From Symsagittifera roscoffensis (Eukaryota; Xenacoelomorpha; Acoela; Convolutidae): a stretch of 64,000 nucleotides of DNA. Positions 30,566 to 40,969 of the stretch are shown piece by piece. Below the pieces are notes generated by a model. That model had not been told where the DNA came from, ran no database searches, and saw only the letters and a program-made list of their open reading frames with translations. The translations under genes were made by a program, and so were the position numbers. Numbering within the stretch: the first letter of the stretch is position 1; the number at the start of each line of letters is the position of its first letter. The DNA is taken from the NCBI RefSeq assembly GCF_963678635.1, contig NC_087062.1, positions 38,567,330-38,631,329 of the forward strand, written 5' to 3'.

Positions 30566-31333
30566 ATGAGCCACACTCAAAGTGACGATAGTCCAGATGA
30601 CGAAGCAGTTTTTCCCTTTCTTATAGATTCACTCGATGATAGAGGACAACACGATTTTTGCAAGAACTTACTCGTAAATTTGTTTGAACCAGGAATCAGC
30701 CCATGCAAAGCAGAATTCCCAGATGTAAAAATCAAAAGACAAATTATTGAACATTATTTGAAAGACATGTGTAATCTAACACAACAATATGGAATCTACA
30801 CCATAGAATTTAGCACACCAAATACAGCCCATCGTAAATATGTAATTCAAACAGATGATATTGAATTAGAATTTTCAAAAATATTCATAGAATATATCAA
30901 AAGCATACAATATCATAATTCACAAAGAGCAAACTCCATATTCACTAACAAAGTTTTTGCAATAATATATAGTTACATATCTATATTAGAAAAAACAGAA
31001 GTTCAAAGTATATCACCAACTGAAACATGCAGACATACAAAAGTACGAAATGAAATCACAGCATTTTCAACATTTCTACATATAATTCGCAAAAATTTCA
31101 CAAAAGAAGATGTTTCACAACACACTAAACATGATTTACAAAAGATTTTAGCATGGCTTATAGTAAATTATTTCACCCACAATTTAGATTTAATTTCACA
31201 AGCAAGAAAAAGTTTTAGACCTCAAAAAACCAATGACGACACTGTTCTTTCAGAACAATCAGACTATGTTTGGGACCCTGAATGGTCTCATCATGCATTT
31301 CTAAATATCCCACGAGCTATCTCAGTCAAGTAA
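30566..31333 (+). CDS. Pre-gag protein (255 aa), predicted helical, unknown
   Basis: An intact 255-codon ORF with a typical mixed composition. The acidic N-terminus (MSHTQSDDSPDDEAVF) leads into helical segments (HDFCKNLLVNLFEPG, RQIIEHYLKDMCNLTQQYG, LQKILAWLIVNYF). No membrane span or zinc motif. It could be a matrix-like N-terminal part of Gag made separately, or an unrelated accessory. The last 52 nt overlap the next ORF in another frame. It is among the better-preserved long frames of the element. Confidence 0.65.
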   Translation: MSHTQSDDSPDDEAVFPFLIDSLDDRGQHDFCKNLLVNLFEPGISPCKAEFPDVKIKRQIIEHYLKDMCNLTQQYGIYTIEFSTPNTAHRKYVIQTDDIELEFSKIFIEYIKSIQYHNSQRANSIFTNKVFAIIYSYISILEKTEVQSISPTETCRHTKVRNEITAFSTFLHIIRKNFTKEDVSQHTKHDLQKILAWLIVNYFTHNLDLISQARKSFRPQKTNDDTVLSEQSDYVWDPEWSHHAFLNIPRAISVK

Positions 31334-32211
31334 TAAGTACAATATTTTATCACAGAGATTATGTAAAAGTAATACCATTAACCATTGATGCAACACCATT
31401 GAATTATAATACATTTTTACCCGATACACGAAATAACAGTTTAAATTCGAGGGTCATACATAATGAAAACCTTAATGGAACCAGAAATTTTACACAACAA
31501 GATATTCAAACACCATCACACTTCATAAATGAAGAAATCGTCCAAACAACAATAACAACTACACAACAAAGTATTTCACCAATACACCCCAATCTGACAA
31601 CATCAAGAAATACAAATACATCAATAACACAAGTAACCTTACAATCAACCGTTAAACCTTCGGTTGCTCCAAAATATTCACAAATGGACTATCAAACCTA
31701 TAGACCAATGACAATACCGTCAAAAACACAAAAACCATTCACAAGAAATACCTTTGCAGAACTCAATTATAATTATGCTCACAAACCAAGAACAAACCAA
31801 CCTCCCCGAAATAAAACACAAAATTTAAATCACGTATGTTCCCATCATTGGAATCTCCCGAAAACATCGATCAATTCAGTAAATTTTCCAGATAATCCAC
31901 AGTTTACACAGGATTATAGTGAAAATTACCCATTCTTTCAACAAAATAAAAATAAACATCATACACTATATGATACAAACTATTTATCATCTGATGAAGA
32001 TGATTATCACCAACCAGATATTTTTGCACCATATACTAAAGCATATCGCACACAGAGACCGCGACAATCTCAACCATCTCAAAATATGAAAATTTACCCA
32101 CAAAACCCAACAGATATACAAAACCCACAACAAATGCATACACCAAACCCATTTAACACACAATCTTTTCAACCAATACAACCACAAAACCCAATATTAA
32201 TGCATTCTTAA
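31282..32211 (+). CDS. Disordered Pro/Gln/Thr/Asn-rich protein (309 aa)
   Basis: An intact ORF overlapping the end of the previous one. Composition is low-complexity: Thr/Gln repeats (TTITTTQQSISP), an acidic patch SSDEDDYHQPD, and a C-terminal Pro-Gln-Asn tract. It is probably disordered and could be the Pro-rich linker of an ancestral Gag joined by frameshift to the ORFs on either side. No PPxY-like late-domain motif is certain. Confidence 0.5.
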   Translation: MVSSCISKYPTSYLSQVISTIFYHRDYVKVIPLTIDATPLNYNTFLPDTRNNSLNSRVIHNENLNGTRNFTQQDIQTPSHFINEEIVQTTITTTQQSISPIHPNLTTSRNTNTSITQVTLQSTVKPSVAPKYSQMDYQTYRPMTIPSKTQKPFTRNTFAELNYNYAHKPRTNQPPRNKTQNLNHVCSHHWNLPKTSINSVNFPDNPQFTQDYSENYPFFQQNKNKHHTLYDTNYLSSDEDDYHQPDIFAPYTKAYRTQRPRQSQPSQNMKIYPQNPTDIQNPQQMHTPNPFNTQSFQPIQPQNPILMHS

Positions 32212-32300
32212 CAACCAACTCAAATGCAAATGAAATAACGCTTCCATATTACCTTCAGCAACACAAAATAACAAAAAATCAACTTTCAAATTTTTCACAA

Positions 32301-33718
32301 ATGCCAAATGCCGCAGAATCACTACAAATGACAATGAATTCATACCTCATGGGTGGATCATCAATAACATCCAACAAACCACTGATGGTATTCATAGGAA
32401 CAGACCCTGAATATTCTGTAGAAGATTATCTAAATGCAGTTACAGCAAATTTAATTTTAAATATAGGACCAGAACCAATTAATACGCCCTTACATCAAAA
32501 TTGGATACATAGACGCACGGCATTAATACAAACAACCCTAGATGGCGCAGCTCAAAAATGGTATTCAGTATTACCCATAGAAATAAAATCAGACTGGAAA
32601 AGATTCACACAAGAATTTTCAAAAATGTTTGACTCTGAAAAAAAAACAAACAACACCAAAGAGTTTTATGTAATGAAATTCGCAGATTACCAAATGAAAC
32701 AATTAAACAATTAGCAGTACGTATCGAAACACTAGTTCGAAAAGCATAATCACTTAATACACATGACTATAAAAATACAAAAATGACAGAAATTTTAATG
32801 ATGACCTTAACACCTCAATTAAGGAAAATAGCGATAAAAAAGAGAGCATCTCATCCTTTCTCAATTCGAGAACCAGACTTAGATTTTCGAAAATTAGTAG
32901 ATAAACTAGAACAAGCAGAAATCACAATGAAACTCGAAGAAACAGAAAATCTAAAACTACAATATGTTAATCGAATTGAAACAAAGACTACACATATAAA
33001 TAACATACAAGAATCAGACACAGACCTGATTGAAAAAATTACTGAAATACTAAATATCTCCGAAAAACATCCAAACTTTAAAGGCAAACTATCTTTCAAA
33101 AAATGGTGTAATTATTGCCGACGATACGGACACAGTATTTCCGAATGTAGACAAAAACAACAAGACAATCAGAATAAACCTCAAAAGCATAAAGAACCAA
33201 ATAAATCGTTCTAACAATACATGAAAAAAGACCAAAATCTGCCAAACAAAAATATATATAGTAATAACAGTTCAAGAAAACCACTTCCGAACAACACAAA
33301 TTACACAAGGAATCAATCACCATATAACTCAAGTTATAGAGGTAGATCACCCGAACGAAGAAATACACGAAATTCCTCACAAAATAGATATAATCGATCA
33401 AATAGCCAAAATTACCAAAATAACTATTCACGATCAAATTCCAATACAACACAATTTGTTTCTAGATCCAGTTCCCAATCAAACCCAAGGAATAGACACT
33501 ATTCCAATAATCAATCACGAAACTCATCATACAACAGAAATAGAAACTATTCGCATAATAGAAACAGAAGTTATTCAAACAATCGAAATCAGAATTACCC
33601 GAACAATCGATCAAGAAAAAATTCATATAATAGATCAAACTATCATAGATCAAACGATAATAATGAAAACAGAACACGAAATAATTCACAAAATCGAAAC
33701 TCAAGTTACAATAATTGA
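32301..33718 (+). pseudogene. gag: gag: capsid, zinc knuckle and basic tail (broken)
   Basis: The capsid-like part (32301-32690) has the retrotransposon-gag signature LDGAAQKWYSVLP followed by WKRFTQEFSKMF. The frame shifts near 32685 and meets a TAA at 32747; it then continues as ETIKQLAVR... and LRKIAIKKRASHPF. A CCHC zinc knuckle (CNYC-x4-H-x4-C, 33107-33148) binds genomic RNA. An in-frame TAA at 33212 precedes a ~165-residue Arg/Asn/Ser-rich tail (33221-33718, repeats like NRNRNYSHNRNRSYSNN), reminiscent of basic nucleocapsid boxes. At least three interruptions. Confidence 0.8.
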
Positions 33719-33823
33719 TACAGAAGTTATTCCCAGTCACCACACAGGAATAATAACCATTACCATGATTCTAAACATCGATACAGAAGTAGCACACCAA
33801 AACATCAAAGACACATTAATCAA

Positions 33824-34461
33824 GTGCAGACAAATGAAGAAACAACATCAGACCCCCCAGGTATTGATCACACAGGAAGTAACGAACTACAACTAAATCA
33901 TATAAATTGTGAATCGTCAGATACAGAAAGTGATACACATAATACCATCTCTGTAAACATGATAACAGTCGAAAACGACTATGAACCTATCATATATGAA
34001 CAACAGTTTACTTCATATATATATATGAAAATTAATTGGAACTCCTTCACAATTACTATATTGGACCCAGTGATACTACACAAACTACACAAGAAGTAAA
34101 CGAAATTAACACGGTAATTAAACACGATGAAAAAGATGAAACACAATGCTCAAACACAAAACAAATTTATCAAAATATACAAAAAGAACAACCCAGAGAA
34201 AAAGTTTGGACAATTCCATTTCTCTTAGAAAACCCAAGAATCAAAGAATTTCAGCCACCAGATCTTGAAATTGATTTTTTAATTGATTCAGGAGCAGAAT
34301 CAAATATAATTAATATTCCCACATGGAAAGAAATCAAAACATTACATCCAAAATTAACGCCTCTTGAAACCTCTAGTAAACTAGCAACAGCACAAGGATC
34401 AACATTAGTAAATTATGGAAAAATGCAATTATTCCTTCTCCCCACGAGAACAATGGATTAA
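33824..34461 (+). pseudogene. pol: Linker and aspartic protease of element 2
   Basis: An acidic linker frame (33824-34099) overlaps the next frame (34036-34461), which holds the retropepsin-type active site DFLIDSGAESNIINIP at 34276-34320 (catalytic Asp in DSG). This enzyme would cut Gag and Pol in the particle. Downstream, the flap and second conserved block (near 34500-34560) are split by stops. The protease thus reads as partial. Composition is strongly A-rich. Confidence 0.75.
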
Positions 34462-34704
34462 AACAAAATTTTAAACAAACCGTTTATACAAATATTTCAT
34501 ATTACTGATATTAAGCACAATAGCATTGGCATACCATTTATATCTAAATATATACCAACAATCAACATCTTAAATAGTAAAATACTAATCAAAGCTAAGT
34601 ACACAAAAACAAAAAATACAGCCCTAACATTCTTCCAGAGAATAAACAAACAACCACCATTCTTCTCAAAATTTTACCCAATTTACAATCAACAACGGAA
34701 ACAC

Positions 34705-37066
34705 TTGAAACCACTATCAGGAAATATATATAATTTTTCAATAAAACAAGTTCACCAGTATAACAAAAGTCAAAATAAACAACAACTTTTTATGTCAGAC
34801 TTCGAATTTAAACCTATTCACAAATTTTTCAAAATTACGATCACATCCATAAAATATTCGAAAAACACGAATTCCGTCATCATTTCATTACATGTGTATA
34901 ACAACACACCATATCAAGTAACATTACCCTTAGGACTTTTAGGATATTGTGAAAAAAATGCTACAATTTCACCTATAAATGAAGTAGCCTACCGCGTTAA
35001 TAATATACTCCAATTATTAGATATTTGCCAATCCATAATTCTTGACGAAGAATTATCCATAAATAATATAATAAGTAATGAAAAGAAAACCCAGATTACT
35101 TCACAAAAACACCATATTTTAAGCCAACATTCAATATAACAAATTACACAAAAGAACAACAAAAATTTTTAACAATGTTTAATTTTGAACATTCACAAAT
35201 TACACGAACCGAATTTGATAAATTAGCAAAGCAACTGTTAAAATATTCAACAGTCTACGCAACATCAAAATTTGACATGGGAAAAACCGGTTCATTACTG
35301 CATCTCCCGTTAAAACCCGAAGCAGTTTTCAAAAAACAAAGAGCTAGTAAAGTACCAATTCATTTACACGATAAAGTAAACAGATTACTTGACATCTTAG
35401 ATTAATACAAAATTATCTCACCTTTTATCAACCCTGTTATCATTCTAGCAAAAGGCGAATCACTAAAAATAGTTTTAGACGCTAGATATCTCAATTCACT
35501 AATTGATGAATCAAAATGCAATTGGCCTATTGAACCAATACAAGTTATCTTGACAAAGATAAATGGACAATACTTCACAACTGCAGATATGAATAGTGCA
35601 TACAACCAAATGCCACTAGATGAACAATCACGACGTTTAACACAATTTGTTATTGGAAATCAACAATATGAATATAATCGCTTATTCTATGGAATATCCA
35701 TAGGACCAGCAGCTTTTCCAGCTTTTATGAGTAAATTTTTAGACCACTAATATTCAAAAAAAATGCAATCACCTATTTAGACGATGTTTTTATGCAATCA
35801 CAAACCAAAGAAGAAATGTTTACAGTTTTAGAACAGTATGATAAAATACTTCAGAACGAAAATCTGAAGGCCGCTCCCGATAAACCACACTTCTTTCTAA
35901 CACGAGTTAAATTTTTAGGACCTAATATTGAACGAAATATTATCACCCCATTAAAATCACGCATTGATGCTATTCAAAAACTTCAACCACCAACAAATAA
36001 AAAGAAAATTCAAGAATTCCTTGGAATGTTAAATTTCTTAAGTAATTATGTTTATAAAATGCAATTATACTTAAGACCATTCTATAATATCCTCAGACAA
36101 AAAAAAAATAACTTTGAATGGACCACTGAACATCGAACACGATTTGAAGAAATTAAAAAACTTTTAACTGAACAAACTTCAAATACAATTCCAGATCCAA
36201 ATCAACCATTCTATGCAAGGTGCGATGCTTCAAATTTTAGCTTCGGCGCAGCATTGCTACAATCACATAGTGGTACAAATAAAATGAACCTTATATCAGC
36301 AAATTCACGATTTTTCACTCAAGCAGAGCTACTACTCTCAACTCTAATGAGAGAATGTACAGCTATAATTTATACACTTACTGAATATGAATTTCTGACA
36401 CTTGGATCAAAACACCCAACAGTTCTATTCACAGATCATACACCAATTATTTTTCTCTTTACACAAAAATCAAACCCAAATCATAGAGTTTATAGATTTC
36501 AATTAATTCTAATGAAATTTCCAAACGTATATATAGTTTGGATAGCAGGAAAAAAGCTTGCGTTACCAGATACATTAAGTCGAAATACGCCACCTGAATT
36601 ACTCACACGAAAAACTACAGTTGAAATACCAAAGAATATTAATTTTTATCTCGCAAAAGATGAAACATCACCCCGACTGGAATGCAAATATGCAGTAAAA
36701 ACTGACATTGATCAATCACAGTTAAATAACCTACAACAATTTCCACTTTACTTAGATTGCCAAAGTAATCACTACGAAGTTGATTTACTAGGAACATCAA
36801 CTTTCAAACCAATTCCATACTCACAATGGATAAAAAATAACACTCAACAAAAAAGAATAAAACACCACTCGCTTAAAAAAGACCTTTTCCCATTAATTGA
36901 AAAGGAAAATTTAACCGATAAAATAAATTTATCAGCAACACAAACAAATGATTCAAAATACACAATAAATCAAGTTTTTGACCTCCATGACCCACTTGAT
37001 ATAATTCCCCTATCAAAACTAGAAATTGAAAATATTTTTCTCCTCCAACAGATAAAATACACTTGA
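34705..37066 (+). pseudogene. pol: Reverse transcriptase and RNase H of element 2 (broken)
   Basis: After a connector frame (34705-35139; VTLPLGLLGYCEKN block), reverse transcriptase begins at ~35175 with YATSKFDMGKT. An in-frame TAA at 35403 and a frameshift in an 8-A run (35756-35763) interrupt it. The catalytic YLDD is at 35774-35785; other blocks are ITYLDDVF, FLG.NI, and KKKIQEFLGMLNFLSNY. RNase H follows (FYARCDASNFSFGAALL near 36210, TDHTPI near 36435) and the frame is open to 37066. It would copy element RNA to DNA. The motif order is that of the Ty3/Gypsy group. Confidence 0.9.
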
Positions 37067-37069
37067 ACT

Positions 37070-38507
37070 CTTAAAACAATATCAAAACCTCGACCCAGTA
37101 ATTAGACAATTAAAATCATGGCACAAATACAAAACTAAGCCCGTAAAAGCAGATACCACAATTTTAGGAAATAAAACACTCCTGCGATATTTCCGAAAAT
37201 TTAATAACACAACAATTAATGAAAATACAGATCTTTTAGGATATCAATTAAATGATTCTAAAGTTCCCTGTCTCTCTTTAAGTATGATATTAATAGCTTT
37301 TAACATCTCACATACACAAAATACTAAAGGACACTCCGGATCAGAGAAAACATACTCAAACTTTAAACTAAAATTTTTATTTCCCAAATGCACCAATTTG
37401 GATAAAAGTATTATGCAATGATTGTATAGTATGTCAATTAGACAAACCTTACCCAAATCAAAAACAAATAGCACAAAAACAAGATTTTAAAGGACAAAGT
37501 TTATATTTTAACCATCGCATTTCATTCGATACAAAAGGACCAATTTCACCATCCTCTGAAGGAAACTCCTACATTATGGTAATTTTTGATGCATTTACAC
37601 ATTATGTAGCACTCAACCCAGTACCACCTTGTAACGCTTATTATGCCTACACAACGCTTTATGAACATTGGATAGCTAAATTCGGATTACCCGAAATCTT
37701 AGTTACAGACAACGGTACAGAAATCATAAATAATGAAATCATCACATTATGCCACTTATATAACATCAAACATACACCACGTACATCTCATGCACCTTGG
37801 ACAAATGGTTTAGTCGAAGGTATGAACCGTTCACTACAAGAATATCTCAGATGTATCATAAATGGAAATGCTACGAAATACACAGAATGGTCAGCAGATG
37901 TAAAATTATTTCCCTTAGCATATAATTCTCAACTCACGACAACTCTAGGAATGTCTCCATACGAAATGGTTTTTTAATCAAAAGCCACGTAAACCAATTA
38001 TGTTTACAGCAAATTCCCATAAAAATGCACAAGGTTATTGCCAATCAAATAAAGACTCAATTTGTTATAACCTACCTTTACACACACATGATGAAGATCA
38101 TTTTCATCACCCACAAATTCTTAAATTAGCCTCCGGCACACACACCGAATGGATTTTAAATAGAGATAAAAAACACAATGAAATTTACCAAAAAGTAACA
38201 AAGAAATTATTACAAAGGCAAAATATTAACGACCAAATTATTTCACGCTTTACACCAGCCACAGATTTAAAAATTGGAACATTTGTCTTAATACCTAATT
38301 TTAATACACAAACAGGAATTTCTAAAAAAAATTACAACCCCTCCGAAAAGGACCATACCAAATAATTGCCAAACCCACCGACGTAACGTATAAACTCACA
38401 GACTCGAATCAAAAGGAAATTGTTCAACATCGTAACAATCTATTGCCCTACTACCCAAAAGAGTACGCGCTAGGCGAATTAACTCAATTATATTTTTCAC
38501 AGGTTTA
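37070..38507 (+). pseudogene. pol: Integrase of element 2: HHCC, DD35E core and GPY module (broken)
   Basis: A zinc-binding HHCC region spans ~37310-37440 (GHSGSEKT ... CNDCIVCQ) with a frameshift near 37385. The core has FDTKGP (first Asp ~37530), VTDNGTE (second Asp ~37703) and LVEGMNRS (Glu ~37817). Asp to Glu has 35 residues between, hence DD35E. The frame breaks in a 6-T run (37970-37975) and an 8-A run (38324-38331). The C-terminal GPY module (KGPYQIIA) and HRNNLLPYYP follow, ending at a TAA near 38505. It inserts the DNA copy and makes the 4-bp duplication seen here. Confidence 0.9.
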
Positions 38508-38808
38508 AAAGTTATTCAAAAATTCACATACAGAAAAAAAATAGATGAACAACACAACGTTCATCATGAAAAACAAAATCAAAAACAAACCACAACTCAA
38601 AACAATGCAAAAACGCCAGACCCAAAAATACCATAAAAAGAAAGAAAAAATAGGAAAATTATAGAAAAAATTCTACCACAAGAACAAGTAGAAAAATCAG
38701 AACATAGAGAATTATCACGACTTAGAAATCAACCACGTAAAAACTACAAAACATTCATCCCACAATCTAAAAGATTAAAGAAAGTTGAATTTCAAAAACA
38801 ACTTTAAT
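38508..38808 (+). pseudogene. Basic pol tail of element 2
   Basis: After the integrase stop, a Lys/Gln/Arg-rich stretch runs to a TAA near 38806 (for example ELSRLRNQPRKNYKTF), interrupted by a frame change near 38650. It corresponds in position to the 156-codon tail at 9753-10223 of element 1. No domain recognised. Confidence 0.45.
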
Positions 38809-39402
38809 TTAAAAAAAATAAATAATCTTTGCACCTCTGGATCATTTTGATCTTACATTTTTCAAAATAACATGCTGACAAACACGCAACAATTCTAGTT
38901 CAAATTCAGCCAATAGGATTCACTTAAATCCGTCACCTTCTATATCTCTAACACCAACCTATTAGCCGAATAATATTAAACTCCAGGCATATCTATAACT
39001 ATAACTTTACAACCTCCAGGTCAAAAATAAGCAACCCGCTAAAACTTGACAACTAAAATAAATACCACCATAATATCACAGCCCTCCCCTATCTAATAAC
39101 GCAAAGATCAACAATATTTTCCCAACTCAGACCTCAAAAACCCTCTAACCAAAAATGATAAATTAGCCTAAAGTAAAAAAGGACCATATTCATTTGGCCT
39201 AAAGTACAAATATCTCAAAAATACCCCAGATCACCCGACAAATAAAAATAAAGCAAAGAAGACCTCCCGAACACCATAAAATTAGCCCCCAACAATTTTT
39301 CACAAAACTCAACCCACTTGTCAAAAATCAATAAATAACTCGACCACACTTGAATCTCGCCTCAAACAACAAAAAATATTCGACAAAGAAATCATTTCTT
39401 AA
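38809..39402 (+). other. Non-coding spacer between pol and the membrane ORFs
   Basis: About 590 bp that are A/C-rich with many stops in all frames. No gene is recognised. It could carry splice acceptors for the downstream genes; none is strong enough to call. Confidence 0.4.
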
Positions 39403-39648
39403 ATGCTCTTCTCTCGATCAGTCAATATCTTTAAAAAAAAAACAATTTTAAATATTTTATTAAACTTTTTCATACTACTCAAACTTTTATTTATATTTCT
39501 ATTTGATACTTTTGAAGCTTTTATAATCATTTTAATAATTTTTGCAAAATTTTTTAAATTTTCTACTCCCTATTTGAAATATATCTCCAGCTTTCTCAAA
39601 TCATTGATCATATTCACAGGTACGATAATCCAAAGTCTACTTAAATGA
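39403..39648 (+). CDS. Hydrophobic membrane microprotein M1 (81 aa)
   Basis: An intact ORF with a short basic N-terminus (residues 1-14, including FKKK), then an almost continuous hydrophobic stretch (~16-55, ILLNFFILLKLLFIFLF and IIILIIFAKF) and a second span near the end. Two to three membrane spans are likely. The stop TGA overlaps the ATG of the next ORF (ATGA at 39645). Small size and pairing recall viral viroporin-like proteins, which is inference. It has no counterpart in element 1. Confidence 0.6.
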   Translation: MLFSRSVNIFKKKTILNILLNFFILLKLLFIFLFDTFEAFIIILIIFAKFFKFSTPYLKYISSFLKSLIIFTGTIIQSLLK

Positions 39649-39833
39649 TACGAACAATTTTTAGTAGAACAGATATTTTTTTACTATTTATAATTTTCAT
39701 AACATTTTTATCATCCCTAATATTGACAATGGGCAAATGTGTAAAAAATGCAATAGTCCCATTCGCCTTTGCAACAATCCTTTTAATTCTTTTCATTGAA
39801 GAATACTACAATAAACATAAATTTTCCAACTAG
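39645..39833 (+). CDS. Hydrophobic membrane microprotein M2 (62 aa)
   Basis: An intact ORF starting inside the stop of M1 (ATGA overlap). Two predicted membrane spans (IFLLFIIFITFLSSLILT, and IVPFAFATILLILFI) are joined by a short loop with Lys and one Cys (GKCVKN), which is hairpin topology. Coupled termination-reinitiation would explain the overlap. Function unknown. Confidence 0.6.
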   Translation: MIRTIFSRTDIFLLFIIFITFLSSLILTMGKCVKNAIVPFAFATILLILFIEEYYNKHKFSN

Positions 39834-40969
39834 AAAAAATCAATCAGAACACTTTCAAAAATTGCTAACCAACAATCACAAAATCGGTCTTCACCGACAT
39901 CATCCCAAGAAAACCCAACAACACCTACAACTACCCAAAACCCCCAAACATCCACACGAAGTTCTTTCCAAAATATTCCATACACTTTTGAAGAACGACA
40001 AGCCCGCTTATCCGAACCATTAGAACCAGTTCAGCGACAGGCACCCCTAAGTGAACCAACATATAACTTGTACCCCACATTACCACAAGAATTAAGAAAT
40101 AAAAAAACGTTAGTCAAAACCAAAATACAGTTGAAATAAATAGATAAATTATACATCCACGACGAAACAGAAGTTTTCAAACCCCTCGAGTTCATTTTGA
40201 TATCCCCAATCACCAACACCAACTACTTCAGAAAACCCAAATAGTACATTACCAGAAACTCCCCCACTCCTTTCACAACGTAGCACCTCAAGTATACCAT
40301 CAGGTTACTTAGGTTCAACACCAACATCTGAACAAATACGTGAAAATCCCTTTAACCCCCCAATCCCACAACACGACTACCATATTGGACAACGCATTCA
40401 TATACACAAGGCGAACCAAACTTAAAAACGAAGCAAAAGATATTTCTACGGATACAACATCATCATCACTACCAGAAACATTATCACTACCGTCAACATC
40501 ATCATTAAGCCAGATTTCACCGACGCTTTTCCCTTTAAATATTCCAAATAACCTCGACGCTAGATATCGAGAACAATCATCAACAAATATCCCTTTACGA
40601 TTAGATTGGAACACATTCATAGCACCCCAACCATTATTTGGACAACATCAAGACAGTAACCGACTCCACAGTTGGGCACTTAATAGACTACAATATAGAC
40701 AAGACATCCACGAAGATATTTGTGAACACAATATTCAAATACTCCAACAAAATAGTCTCCAATTGAAATTCGAAATCACGATCAAACTTAATAATATTGT
40801 TCAACATCCTTATCCATTATATCCACCAAATATAACAGCTCAATCGCTACCACCACCATTTATAACAACTGATGTAATATATAAATACGATCGATATACC
40901 AAAAACACAATTGGTTATATAACATTTTATAACCCATACTCAGGATTATCATACACATGTATATTCTAA
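39834..40969 (+). pseudogene. Pro/Ser-rich pre-env ORF, interrupted
   Basis: Coding-like sequence starts after M2 (RSSPTSSQENPTTPTTTQNP type composition, near 39870-39950) and changes frame several times. It ends as a 209-codon open frame (40340-40969) with Ser/Pro-rich and then globular parts (HSWALNRLQYRQDIHEDIC; Tyr-rich end YKYDRY...YITFYNPYSG). No ATG opens the last frame. Its stop overlaps the env start by 13 nt. Function unknown. Confidence 0.45.

Noticed and set aside
33462..33743. Minus-strand Cys/Tyr/Phe-rich ORFs within gag and pol of element 2
   Set aside because: They are antisense shadows of the Arg/Asn/Ser-rich Gag tail, caused by the strong strand composition bias.
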